Both the position numbers and the translations under genes were made by a program. Positions 1 through 8,801 of a stretch of DNA of 64,000 bases are shown in pieces. This DNA is from Conexibacter sp. S30A1 (GTDB lineage Bacteria; Actinomycetota; Thermoleophilia; Solirubrobacterales; Solirubrobacteraceae): NCBI RefSeq assembly GCF_023330665.1, contig NZ_CP097127.1:3100001-3164000 (forward strand). The letters run 5' to 3'. The notes under the pieces were generated by a model. The model saw nothing but the letters and a program-made list of their open reading frames with translations. It was not told the origin of the DNA and did not search any database. The stretch's first letter is position 1. The number at the start of each line of letters is the position of its first letter.

Positions 1-1
1 A

Positions 2-888
2 GCCCACATCGAGGTGCTGGAGCGCGATCGTCGGCGCTTGAACGCACTGGTTGCCGACAATTTTGCCGCGGCCCGTGATCGCGCGCGCGAAATAGACCGC
101 CAGATTGGCGGCTCGGCGTTGCGGGGACGCGCGCTGACCGAGCTGCCGCCGCTGACCGGCGTGCCCTTCACGGTGAAGGAGTCAGTCGCGCTCAAGGGCA
201 TGCCTCACACCGCTGGGGTGCCTGCGAGGCGCGGTCAGCTGGCAACGCGCAGCGCGACCGTCGTGCAGCGTCTCGTCGACGCGGGCGCGATCCCGATCGG
301 TGTGACCAACGTCTCGGAACTTGGTCTCTGGATTGAGTCCGACAATCCGCTGTACGGGCGTACCGTCAACCCATACGACCCCGCGCGGACCCCGGGTGGT
401 TCGTCTGGCGGTGAAGCGGCCGTGGTGGCATCCGGCGGCTCGCCCTTCGGGGTGGCCGCTGATATCGGCGGGTCGATTCGTGTGCCCGCCCTTTTCTGTG
501 GAGTCTTCGGTCACAAGCCCACCGCAGGACTCCTGCCGAGCACCGGTCATTGGCCGCCACCGACCGACGCTGCCGCGAAGCTGCTGTCGCTTGGGGTTCT
601 GGCTCGCCGCGCCGAGGACCTGCTGCCGTTGATCAAGACCATGGCAGGTCCTGACGGGTTCGATCATGGGGTGGCTCCAATGGCGCTTGGCGACCCGGCT
701 CAGGCCTCGCTGGATGGGCTGACCGTCACGCTCGTGGAGGACAGTGCGCTACGGCCGATGGCGCGCGAGCTGCGCGACGCACGTGAACGGACGGCCGGCG
801 CCTTGGCGGCCGCGGGGGCGCGCATCCGGTTCGTTAGCCGCCCCGGTTGGAAGCGGGCGTTGTTGCCATTTCTGACGGTCTTGAAGGG
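2..888 (+). pseudogene. Amidase (amidase signature family), 5' part, split by IS701-type insertion
   Basis: The frame is open from base 2, so the true start lies left of the window. The protein shows the amidase-signature core: a catalytic Lys in FTVKES, the Gly/Ser loop GGSSGGEAA with the cis-Ser, and the nucleophile region ADIGGSIRVPA. Family members hydrolyse carboxylic amides in the cytoplasm; the substrate here is unknown. The coding frame stops matching the family after TVLKG at base 888, where the IS begins. It resumes after base 2455 in the same frame as KGDDAQAP. Without the insertion the gene would be a normal continuous amidase. As it stands, translation ends at the TAG at 908-910, inside the IS end, losing the C-terminal third. 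Whether the truncated product is stable is unknown. Confidence 0.9.
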
Positions 889-2455
889 TCTCGGGTTTCG
901 CAGTTCATAGGTTGGCGTCGGCCCATGCTTGCTGGACGGCGCTGATTTCCCGGGTTGTGGGGGTTCGGGCTTGTTCGGGTTGAAATTGGTTGGCGATGAT
1001 CGTTCGTCGTAGCTTGACGAGCATGTCGGTGAAGGACGGGGTGCTTTTCGTGAGGTACCAGGGCGCACGAGCGCGATGCTCGGTGACGATGTCGGGGTGG
1101 TGGCCGTAAAGGGCGTACCAGACGATCGTGAGGTCCATGACCAGGAACTGGAACGGGACCGTTCGCGCGACAGCGTTGGGGGTACGGTTGCGGGCCTCGC
1201 CGACCCCGAAGATCTCTTTGCCCTCGAGGAACGCGACCTCGATCGGCCAGCGGTCGGCGTAGCGCTCAACGATCTGGGTGGGTGTGGCCTGCAGGTCGGT
1301 GCTGATCAGCGCGATCTGGTAGCCGCACGGCCTGGTGTCGTCTTTGACGAGGATCACCCGTACCGGGCTGTCGGGTCCCAGCGGCTCCCATAGGCAGCAG
1401 ATCTCGGCGAGCTTGAGCGTCACGGGCTTGCCGTAGCGACAGACGGTGTGAGCCACCCATTCGGTCGCCGGGTCCAGTGCGATGTTGTTGAGGGCCGGGA
1501 GCCGGTCCCCCCATTTGCGGGGTCGGCCGCGTTTGCCGGTGCGTGGTGGCGCGGGGGCGTAGAGCACCGCGTTGGTACGCAACCTGGATGTGATCGTCAC
1601 CCGCTTGGGCCGCTCACGCCACGCGCCGCTGATATACGCGCTGTCGCCGACAACATCGATCTGCCGATCGTGAAGCCGGGCGGCAAGCAGACAGATCATG
1701 TCGTTTGCGAGCTTCACTTTGCCGGGCCGTCCGGGATCGGGCTTTGACGCGCTCACATACTGTTTGCGTCTGGGCTGCCAGAGCCTGAAGAGGACCGGCA
1801 GGCACACCGTCCGCTCCAGAAACGCCAGACGGATGCAGATCCCGGCCACAACCCAGTCATTGCCCCACGCGACCGACCCGGAGCGGCTGTTAGCGGTCGC
1901 GTCATGATGCCAAAACGTGCCGTGGATCCGGCGTCCGCGACGTTTCAAAAGCGTGTCATCGACCGCGACCAGCACCGGCCCGCCGGGGTCTGTGAACCGC
2001 TCAACGATCAGGCACGCGAGCGCCAACCCCAGCTCGTCCACGGACCAACGCGCGTTGGCGAAGAACCGGTGGCAGCGAGCGTGATGCCAGATCCCCGACA
2101 GCCTGGCGCCTGTCAGCATCCCGGTCACGCACCGCAAACGGGTCTGGGAGACCTGACCAACCACCAGGGCGCGAAACGTGTTGAACGTCGGCTGGGTGAA
2201 ACACGACTCAAACAGGACAAGCAGCTCGTTCAGCGAAGATGGGACGCAGAGCATCGGCGGCGACCTCCAGGGGTCAGCCGCGCAGCGCGCCTCCCCTGGC
2301 TGCGACGGACAGGTTTCCTTGACAGCAACCGCTTTCGCAGCAGCCGCCGATGCTCCTTCCTCTCCCGCCCCGAGCTGCTCAGGCCATCAAGCCCGCAGCC
2401 ACCCCGCCGCCGCCAACACGCCGCCGCTCAACCCACAAAAGTGCGAAACCCGAGA
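889..2455 (-). mobile_element. IS701-type insertion sequence, 1567 bp, complete
   Basis: Both ends are visible. The left end begins TCTCGGGTTTCGCA at 889-902 and the right end carries its exact reverse complement at 2442-2455, a 14-bp perfect terminal inverted repeat. The tetranucleotide AGGG lies directly outside both ends (885-888 and 2456-2459), a 4-bp target duplication. Joining the flanks with one AGGG restores an unbroken amidase reading frame. The element carries one transposase gene on the minus strand and about 190 bp of non-coding DNA at its right end. The perfect repeats and intact transposase suggest a recent, possibly still mobile, insertion. Confidence 0.9.
905..2254 (-). CDS. 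IS701-family DDE transposase
   Basis: A 449-residue protein filling the IS at 889-2455. It has the DDE layout of the IS701/IS4-like RNase H-fold transposases: first Asp in VAVDDTLLKRRG (about residue 95), second Asp in VVGDSAYISG (about residue 200), and Glu in WPIEVAFLEGKEIFG (about residue 345). The length is normal for the family and there is no frameshift, so it is probably functional. The ORF starts about 200 bp inside the right inverted repeat and ends 16 bp from the left terminus. Assignment to IS701 rather than another DDE group rests on the overall sequence pattern recalled for that family. Confidence 0.9.
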   Translation of the reverse strand: MLCVPSSLNELLVLFESCFTQPTFNTFRALVVGQVSQTRLRCVTGMLTGARLSGIWHHARCHRFFANARWSVDELGLALACLIVERFTDPGGPVLVAVDDTLLKRRGRRIHGTFWHHDATANSRSGSVAWGNDWVVAGICIRLAFLERTVCLPVLFRLWQPRRKQYVSASKPDPGRPGKVKLANDMICLLAARLHDRQIDVVGDSAYISGAWRERPKRVTITSRLRTNAVLYAPAPPRTGKRGRPRKWGDRLPALNNIALDPATEWVAHTVCRYGKPVTLKLAEICCLWEPLGPDSPVRVILVKDDTRPCGYQIALISTDLQATPTQIVERYADRWPIEVAFLEGKEIFGVGEARNRTPNAVARTVPFQFLVMDLTIVWYALYGHHPDIVTEHRARAPWYLTKSTPSFTDMLVKLRRTIIANQFQPEQARTPTTREISAVQQAWADANL

Positions 2456-2955
2456 AGGGTGACGATGCGCAGGCGCCGCGAGTCTCCTCCTTGCTGGGGG
2501 ATGCTGATGGGCGGCTGGGCAGGATCGGTCAGCTGCTGGGTATCGGTGATGATCACACCCTGCCAACCAGGCTGACGCTTTTCGCTGAGCTGCTGCCGCT
2601 CAGTACCGCCGAACGTCGGCGCGTTTTGGACCGGGCTCAGGAACTCGGGCGCGAGCTGGTTGAGACGATCGGTGACGGCGTGCTGCTGCACCCGGCGCAT
2701 CGGACTCCGGCCCCCCGGCTTGGAAGCACCTACGGACGGCCGTGGTTGCTGACCCCGGCCGCCGTCTTCAACCTGGCCGGGGTACCGGTCACGGAGGTTC
2801 CGCTGGGAGTATCGCGAGCTGGGCTGCCGGTCGGCGTGCAGGTGGCGGCCGCGCCCGGGGCTGATCATCTGAGCATCGCGGTCGCGCTGGAACTCGAGGC
2901 GGTGTTCGGGGGCTGGGTGCCGCCCGAACACGGTCGAGGTTCTCGGGAGCTCTAG
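2456..2955 (+). pseudogene. Amidase, 3' part (C-terminal fragment)
   Basis: This continues the amidase frame after the IS: KGDDAQAPRVSSLLG onwards, ending at the TAG at 2953-2955. The segment contains the conserved C-terminal amidase stretch around FNLAGVPVTEVPLG and GLPVGVQVAA. These residues normally pack against the catalytic core, so their separation should inactivate the enzyme. An ORF extends upstream into the IS (to 2350), but that part is IS end sequence and not original protein. No independent start or ribosome binding site is convincing. Confidence 0.88.
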
Positions 2956-3096
2956 GAAGCTTCGGGATCGTCGGCCTGTGAAGTGCTTGGCGCCTGCGCT
3001 GATGCCTGAATCGCCGGCTCGCTTTCTGCTCGCATCTCGAGTGTTGAGGGCTTCAGGCGCATCCGCTCATCGCTTGTCATACTGATGATCCCTCAA

Positions 3097-3170
<74 letters not shown>

Positions 3171-3737
3171 TCAAAGAAGTACCTGGATAATCGCTACTTT
3201 AATCCTCGCGTAGCCCGCGTTGCTCGCCGGTGTGACTCACGGGCAACCGCGGCGGGCAACCGCGGGATTCGGCTCAGGACCATTTTGGTTTCGTTTTGCC
3301 GGAGGTTGTGGGCGAGGATCTCGTGACATCGATTTGGCGAACGATGTCGGATACCGAGGATCTAGCATCTCGTCGCTGCGGACGGCCCTTGGGGGCTGTA
3401 GAGGGCAACGCTTCCGAGCGGCGCGCCGGGGGTGGCAATCGATTCGGTGCCGGGGCTATTCCCTGTCGGTCATGGGCATGGACGCCTGCACCAGGGCTGC
3501 GGAACTCGCCGAAAGGTGCCGCAGAGCAAGGGTGCGCTTCGCGCGTGGACGGCTCAACCCGTACCGACGAGCACCGCCGGACAGTTGTGCTGGCCTAGCA
3601 GCCGGTCGCGGGAGGGTGAAAATGGGCCGTCGCCTTGCCGCTCGGTGCGAGTCGGTTTGCTCGGGCCCACGGCTATTTCCTGCGAGTCTTTGGGCGGCAT
3701 CTGATGGCCGCTGCTGTCGTGGTTTTGGGGCTGTTGT
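3171..3737. other. Intergenic stretch, no gene recognised
   Basis: Between tRNA-Asp and the convergent aldo/keto reductase gene there are open frames of up to 186 codons. Their translations are rich in Arg, Gly and Cys, show no domain pattern, and overlap one another in all three forward frames, as expected of non-coding high-GC DNA. A short direct repeat of GGGCAACCGCGGC-like sequence lies near 3241-3260. No promoter or terminator is called here. Confidence 0.5.
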
Positions 3738-4754
3738 CTATCGCCTGCGAAGAGACGGCTTGAGGACCTGTTCGCCGTAGCTGGTGTCGGCGGGGTTGAG
3801 GTTGACGCCGGGCTTGACGACCTCGTCGATGCGGTCGAGGATCGCCGGGTCCAGCGCGACTCCAGCTGCCGGGAGCTGGCTGTCGAGCTGTTCCATTGTG
3901 CGTGGTCCGATGATCGCCGAGGTAACGGCCGGGTGGTTGGCGACGAACGCGATCGCGAGTTCGATCATGGAGATACTGGCTTGGTCGGCGACCTCGGCAA
4001 GCTTTTCGACTGCTTCGAGTTTGCGCTGGTTCTCGGGGAGGGTCATGTCAAAACGGGCGGCGAGACGCTGCCGGGCCGGGGAGGTTGGTGAGCTGTCGGC
4101 GCTCCAGCTGCCTGAGAGCCAGCCGCCGGCGAGTGGGCTGTAGGTGAGGATCCCCATTCCGTGCCTCTGGGCGGTGGGGAGCACGTCGAGCTCGATACCG
4201 CGTACCAGGAGCGAGTACGGCGGCTGCTCGGTCCGGAACCGCTCATGGTGGCGATCGCAGGCTATCCACTGTGCCTCGACGATCTCGCCGGCCGAGAATG
4301 ACGAGGAGCCGATGTATCGGACTTTGCCCTGCTGGACTAGGTCGGTAAGGGCACTGAGCGTCTCGTGGATGTCAGTTTCGTGGTCGGGGCGGTGCATCTG
4401 GTAGAGGTCAATCCAGTCTGTGCCCAGGCGCCGCAGGGAGTTCTCGACCTCGGTGATAATCCAGCGGCGCGAGACCCCGCGTCGGTTGGGATCGTCGCCC
4501 ATCGCTCCCCAGAACTTGGTGGCCAGCACGACGTCGTCGCGGCGTCCCTTCAGTGCCTTGCCGACGATCTCCTCAGACTCACCATTCGAGTACACGTCAG
4601 CGGTGTCAACGAAGTTGATCCCGGCGTCCAGTGCGGCGTGGATGATGCGGATCGAGTCGTCGTGGTCGCTGTTGCCCCAGGCGCCGAACATCATCGTGCC
4701 GAGGCACAGCTTTGAGACCTGCACTCCGGTCCGTCCGAGCGGGCGATATTCCAT
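3738..4754 (-). CDS. Aldo/keto reductase, 338 aa (yeast-type voltage-channel-beta/YhdN-like group)
   Basis: An NAD(P)H-dependent carbonyl reductase of the (beta/alpha)8 aldo/keto reductase fold, cytoplasmic. The N-terminus MEYRPLGRTGVQVSKLCLG is typical of the group. The catalytic tetrad is visible as Asp and Tyr in DTADVYSNGESEE, Lys in VLATKFWG and His in DLYQMHRPD. The C-terminal cofactor segment is SAIIGPRTMEQLDSQL. The start ATG at 4754 has an upstream GGAGA on the minus strand. It is the last gene of a three-gene minus-strand run (SDR, AKR, AKR) that diverges from an XRE-type regulator at 6583. Substrate unknown. Confidence 0.92.
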   Translation of the reverse strand: MEYRPLGRTGVQVSKLCLGTMMFGAWGNSDHDDSIRIIHAALDAGINFVDTADVYSNGESEEIVGKALKGRRDDVVLATKFWGAMGDDPNRRGVSRRWIITEVENSLRRLGTDWIDLYQMHRPDHETDIHETLSALTDLVQQGKVRYIGSSSFSAGEIVEAQWIACDRHHERFRTEQPPYSLLVRGIELDVLPTAQRHGMGILTYSPLAGGWLSGSWSADSSPTSPARQRLAARFDMTLPENQRKLEAVEKLAEVADQASISMIELAIAFVANHPAVTSAIIGPRTMEQLDSQLPAAGVALDPAILDRIDEVVKPGVNLNPADTSYGEQVLKPSLRRR

Positions 4755-4770
4755 GATCGGTCTCCTTCTC

Positions 4771-5664
4771 TCAGGCTTCGGGGATCTCGCGGCCGAAGGC
4801 TCCGAGGGTGATCGCGTCGGGCTCCGGCCCGCCGCGCCGGCCGGTGTCCAAGGCGTCGATCGCGGTCATCTGCTCGTCGGAAAGCTCGAAGTCAAACACG
4901 GCGATGTTCTCGGCGATCCGGCTTGGCTTGGTTGACTTGGGGATGACCGAGCGGCCGTGCTGCAGCCCCCAACGCAGCATCACCTGGGCCGGACTCCTAC
5001 CATGGAATTTGGCAGTGGCTCCGATGACTGAATCATCGAGGGTGCTGCCGTGGTCGCCGTCGCGGTAGAAGGTGATCCCGCCGATCGGTGACCATGCCTG
5101 CGTGAGGATCCCGTGCTTGGCATCGAGGCTCTGGACGTCTGGCTGCTGGAAGTAGGGGTGGCACTCGATTTGGTTGACCGCCGGCACGACTGTGGCCTGC
5201 GCAAGCAGCTCGGTGAGGTGTTCGACCATGAAATTGCTGACACCGATCGCGCGGACCTTGCCGTCGGCGAGCAGTGTCTCAAGCGCGCGGTAGGCCTCGA
5301 GCGTCCGGTCAAACGCCGACGGAAGCGGCTGGTGGAGGATGAGCAGGTCGATCTGCTCGACATCGAGCTTGCGGGCGCTCTTCTCGAACGCGTGCAGGGT
5401 CTCGTCGTAGCCGTAGTCGCTGATCCAGATCTTCGTCTCCACGAAGACCTCCGAGCGGTCAATGGCGGAGCCATGGATAGCCTCGCCGACCTCGCGTTCG
5501 TTGCCGTAGGCCGCGGCGGTGTCGATGTGGCGGTATCCGGCGTCGAGCGCGGCGCGGACGGCGTCGCGGGTTTCCTCGGGAGGCGTCTGGAAGACCCCGA
5601 GTCCGAGGGCGGGGATCTCGACGCCGTTGTTGAGGGCCAGGAGAGGTGTGCTGATGGCGGTCAT
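4771..5664 (-). CDS. Aldo/keto reductase, 297 aa (2,5-diketo-gluconate reductase-like)
   Basis: A second aldo/keto reductase, only 16 bp upstream of the first and so probably cotranscribed, but of a different subgroup. The short form with TPLLALNNGVEIPALGLG resembles the DkgA/morphine-6-dehydrogenase branch. Catalytic residues are Asp and Tyr in HIDTAAAYGNEREVG, Lys in FVETKIWIS and His in LLILHQPLP; the cofactor motif SVIPKSTKPSRIAEN follows. It should reduce aldehydes or ketones with NADPH. Pairing two distinct AKRs with an SDR suggests detoxification of reactive carbonyls, which is an inference from context. Confidence 0.92.
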   Translation of the reverse strand: MTAISTPLLALNNGVEIPALGLGVFQTPPEETRDAVRAALDAGYRHIDTAAAYGNEREVGEAIHGSAIDRSEVFVETKIWISDYGYDETLHAFEKSARKLDVEQIDLLILHQPLPSAFDRTLEAYRALETLLADGKVRAIGVSNFMVEHLTELLAQATVVPAVNQIECHPYFQQPDVQSLDAKHGILTQAWSPIGGITFYRDGDHGSTLDDSVIGATAKFHGRSPAQVMLRWGLQHGRSVIPKSTKPSRIAENIAVFDFELSDEQMTAIDALDTGRRGGPEPDAITLGAFGREIPEA

Positions 5665-5707
5665 GGTCGAATTGATCTCTTTCGTCGTAAAGTCGGGGTT
5701 GGCGCGT

Positions 5708-6445
5708 TCAGCCGGCCTGGCCGGTCGGGCGCACGAGGATCTCGTTCAGGGACACGCCGCGCGGGCGGGAAACCGCGAACGCGATGATCTCGGCGATGTC
5801 CTGTGCCGCGATCGACGTCTGCTCATACATCCGTTCGGCCGCGGCCTTGGTCTCTGTGTGGGTGATGTGGTCGGTGAGTTCTGTCGCGACCGCGCCGGGC
5901 TCGATCACGATCACCCGCACGTCTGGCTGCAACTGCTGGCGCAGCGACTCCGACCACCCGTTCATGCCCCATTTCGTCGCCGCGTAGACCGCATTGCCAG
6001 GCCGGGCGGTCCGGCCGGCGACCGAGGAGAGGTTGATCAGGTCACCACCGCCGTCGGCGATGAGCTGATCGAGGAACACCTCGGTCGTCGTGATCGCCCC
6101 GAGCAGGTTGGTCTCGATCATCCGCCGATAGTCGCCGAAAAGCTCGGCGGAGAACGGGCCGAGCAGCATCACCCCGGCGCTGTTGACCAGAACATCGACG
6201 CGGCCCAGCTCATCCTGGACGCGCCGGGAAGCGGCGAGGATCGAGTCGCGCTCGGTGACGTCGGCCTCGATCGCGACCGCGCTGCTACCGAGCTCGTCGG
6301 CAAGCGTCTCGATGCGACCAAGACGCCGGGCCAGCAGCGCGACTCGATAGCCGTCGTCGGTCAGCGCGCGGGCGGTCGCCTCGCCGATCCCCGACGACGC
6401 ACCGGTGATGACCGCGACCCGGCCCGTGGTGTCCTGAGTGCTCAT
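5708..6445 (-). CDS. SDR-family oxidoreductase, 245 aa
   Basis: A classical short-chain dehydrogenase/reductase. The nucleotide-binding motif TGASSGIGEA lies near residue 15, the structural motif is NSAGVM, the catalytic Ser lies in INLSSVAG, and the active-site pair is YAATK. An Asp after the cofactor-binding beta-strand region is absent and Arg residues follow (ALLARRLGR), which favours NADP(H). Its length is usual for the family. It is the promoter-proximal gene of the minus-strand oxidoreductase run and faces a divergent XRE/MmyB-type regulator across about 137 bp that contain an inverted repeat. That arrangement suggests it is a direct target of the regulator. Confidence 0.92.
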   Translation of the reverse strand: MSTQDTTGRVAVITGASSGIGEATARALTDDGYRVALLARRLGRIETLADELGSSAVAIEADVTERDSILAASRRVQDELGRVDVLVNSAGVMLLGPFSAELFGDYRRMIETNLLGAITTTEVFLDQLIADGGGDLINLSSVAGRTARPGNAVYAATKWGMNGWSESLRQQLQPDVRVIVIEPGAVATELTDHITHTETKAAAERMYEQTSIAAQDIAEIIAFAVSRPRGVSLNEILVRPTGQAG

Positions 6446-6527
6446 AGTCGTGTCCTCTTTCGCGTGGAAGTCATGAGGCCCGGTGTCACTCTCGCACCGT
6501 CCGCCGAGATGTGAGAGGCCCTGTCAG

Positions 6528-6550
6528 AGGGGTACTGCCAGGGCACCCCT
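6528..6550. promoter_or_regulatory. Inverted repeat, probable operator between SDR gene and XRE regulator
   Basis: A 23-bp imperfect palindrome with outer arms AGGGGT (6528-6533) and ACCCCT (6545-6550), around an inner CTGCCAG. It lies in the divergent intergenic region, 33 bp before the regulator start. This is where a dimeric repressor would control both directions. Binding is not shown by sequence alone. Confidence 0.5.
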
Positions 6551-6582
6551 ACGCCGGCTCGCGCGGGCGTAGAGTCCGGTCA

Positions 6583-7476
6583 ATGGAGCCAGCAAGCGAG
6601 CTGTCGCAGTTCCTGACCTCCCGGCGAGCGAAGGTCACGCCCGAGCAGGCCGGCCTACCGAGCTACGGGCAGCGACGCGTGCCCGGCCTGCGCCGCGAAG
6701 AGGTCGCCTCCCTCGCGGGCGTGAGCGTCGAGTACTACAAACGCCTGGAGCGCGGGAATGCCACCGGCGCCTCCGATCAGGTGCTCGCCGCGATAGCCGA
6801 CGCGCTGCGCCTCGACGATGCCGAACGCGCGCACCTCTTCGACCTTGCGCGCGCGGCCAGCGCGATCACCCCACAGCGCCGACGGACAGGATCGGCTTCG
6901 CAGCCGATCCGGCCCGCCGTGCACCGGATCCTCGAGAGCATCGACGCGCCCGCGACCGTGAGCAATATGCGCTGTGACTACCTCGCCGCCAACGTGCTCG
7001 GCCGCGCCCTCTACGCCCCCTTGTTCGACAGCCGCGAACGACCGCCCAACAGCGCCCGCTTCACCTTCCTCGACCCCGCCGCCCAGGAATTCTTCATCGA
7101 ATGGGAGAAGGCCGCGAAGGACCTCGTCGCCGCCCTGCGCCAGATGGCTGGCCGCAACCCGTACGACCGCGCGCTGTCAGACCTGGTCGGCGAGCTATCG
7201 ACCCGCAGCGACGCGTTCCGCGTCTGGTGGGCCGCGCACAACGTCCGCTACCACCAGACCGGCACCAAACGCCTGCATCACCCCGTGGTTGGGGAGCTCG
7301 AGCTCAGCTACGAGGTCATGGAACTCGCCGCGGACACCGACCTCCGCCTCGCGGTCTTCACCGCCGAGCCCGGCACCCGCTCCGAAGAGGCCCTCAATCT
7401 CCTCGCCAGCTGGGCCGCAACCCCGGACCAGCTGCCCGGCGAGCATCCGGCCACCGACGGCGCCGGGCGCGGGTAA
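6583..7476 (+). CDS. XRE-family transcriptional regulator with MmyB-like ligand-binding domain, 297 aa
   Basis: The N-terminal helix-turn-helix is the MmyB type: RRVPGLRREEVASLAGVS followed by YYKRLERG (about residues 25-65). The remaining 200 residues match the MmyB-like ligand-binding, PAS-like domain, with the conserved NMRCDYLAANVLGRALY segment. The start chosen is the ATG at 6583; an ORF extension to 6511 would run through the palindromic operator. Such regulators are usually adjacent to and divergent from SDR/AKR genes, which they repress, as here. The ligand is unknown but is probably a lipid or small hydrophobic molecule by family analogy. Confidence 0.9.
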   Translation: MEPASELSQFLTSRRAKVTPEQAGLPSYGQRRVPGLRREEVASLAGVSVEYYKRLERGNATGASDQVLAAIADALRLDDAERAHLFDLARAASAITPQRRRTGSASQPIRPAVHRILESIDAPATVSNMRCDYLAANVLGRALYAPLFDSRERPPNSARFTFLDPAAQEFFIEWEKAAKDLVAALRQMAGRNPYDRALSDLVGELSTRSDAFRVWWAAHNVRYHQTGTKRLHHPVVGELELSYEVMELAADTDLRLAVFTAEPGTRSEEALNLLASWAATPDQLPGEHPATDGAGRG

Positions 7477-8198
7477 CCGCGCAGCAGACCCGCAACCGCG
7501 CCCCGAGAACGGCAACGCCTGACCTCACGCACAAGCGCCCTGCATTCGTGAAGCGACGAGGCCCTCGCCGCGAATCACAACCGCCCTGCTCCGCGCGGAA
7601 TCCAAGACGAGCGCTTTCACGATCAGGACCCGTTCGGCACCGCTTCAGCTTTGGCGACGAAGCGATCAGCTACGGAAGGCACATGACGTGGGTCTCGGGG
7701 TCTGGTGATGTCTTCGGTGATGGAACGGACTGGGTGACCGTGGACGGCAGCTTCGCGTGGCTGCTCCCCGCGGCTGCCGATGTTGCCGTCCACGCCCGTG
7801 AGCACGACGGTTCTCGTCGTTCGGTAGCGCTGGCTGCTTGGGTCTCCTTGTGGCCGCTCCGTCCGAGATCAGGCCGTCCGTCTGAATCGGCGTCCCTGCG
7901 CCGTGGCCACCGAGAGATGCGGGACTCGCGAGTGGGTGGTCGTCGTCTGGTTGGCTGGTCGTCGGGTTCGCTGGTCGGCCGCGGTCGGGTTGTCGCGGTG
8001 CTGCTCGTCGGGGCCAGACGCGTGGTGATCGGTGGCGCGGAGCAGCCTGTTGACGATGCTGGTGTCGTGTCGTGGACGATCCGGTCGGCTCCTGCGTGCC
8101 CGACACCCGCGGAGGGTTCCAGCGGGGTTGCGGTCGCTCTTGCACTCCCATAACCGGGCTGGCGGCCTGGAGCGGTCCTGTGGGAGGATGATGGTCGG
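7477..8198. other. Intergenic stretch, no gene recognised
   Basis: About 720 bp with overlapping open frames on both strands whose translations are low in complexity (Arg-, Pro- and Gln-rich) and mutually exclusive. None has a start with a ribosome binding site and a recognisable domain. This is the boundary between chromosomal-looking genes and the mobilisation module, so an attachment site or a degraded integrase could have been here. I see no integrase motif. Confidence 0.4.
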
Positions 8199-8801
8199 GT
8201 GTTGGGTGAGCATGACCGGCAGGTTCTGGATCTTGCATCGGCCTGGTCGGTGTTTGTGGCCGATCAGGTGGGGGTGCTGCTCGGCTGCGATCAGGACACG
8301 GCTGAACCGGTGCTTGATGGTCTTGTTGACTGGGGGTTGTTGTTGCGGGCCAGGTTGCTGCCGGCCGGTCAGCCGTTCTACCGCGTGACCAGTGAGGGGC
8401 TCGCCGAGGTCGGGTCGAGTCTGCCGGTACCGGTCGTTGACCTGGTGGGGTTGCGTGGAGAGCTTGCGGTGGTGTGGCTGTGGCTCATGGCGCGTATCGG
8501 CCGGCTTGGTGAACCGGTTGTTTCGGTCAGCTCGCGCAGGGAGCTTGCAGCCAGGCCGGGGATGGTGCAGGGGCCGGATGTGCTGGTCGCGACCGACCGC
8601 GGGTGGGTGGCGGTGCACCTGCTTCTAGGCATCCCGGACCTTGCGCTGTTGCGCCGCGTGCTTATGAGCTACGGCTCCGATCCACGGTTCGTTGAGGCGA
8701 TCGTTCATGTTGAGAGGCAGAGCACCGGTGCTGCGGTCAAGGAGCTCGTCCAGGGCCTTGGGTTGGCGAGCATGGTTCGTCTTCAGTCCGTGATCCTCTA
8801 G
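8199..8801 (+). CDS. Replication-relaxation-like winged-helix protein, 200 aa
   Basis: The start is GTG at 8199, with a strong GGGAGGA site about 10 nt upstream. Residues 1-65 look like a winged helix: a hydrophobic-patterned helix pair, VLDGLVDWGLLLRARLLP, then a wing ending FYRVTSEGLAEV. Actinobacterial replication-relaxation (PF13814) proteins have this layout. The C-terminal half contains GPDVLVATDRGWVAVHLLL, resembling a degenerate nuclease-like core seen in that family. Such proteins occur beside TraG-type ATPases and relaxases on conjugative elements, and the neighbours here fit. The family call is by pattern, not by search. Its stop overlaps by 4 bp the convergent stop of the next gene. 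Confidence 0.55.
   Translation: MLGEHDRQVLDLASAWSVFVADQVGVLLGCDQDTAEPVLDGLVDWGLLLRARLLPAGQPFYRVTSEGLAEVGSSLPVPVVDLVGLRGELAVVWLWLMARIGRLGEPVVSVSSRRELAARPGMVQGPDVLVATDRGWVAVHLLLGIPDLALLRRVLMSYGSDPRFVEAIVHVERQSTGAAVKELVQGLGLASMVRLQSVIL

Noticed and set aside
7101-8153. 350-codon plus-strand ORF
   Set aside because: It runs out of frame through the XRE regulator gene and into intergenic DNA. The composition is Arg/Pro-rich with no domain pattern.
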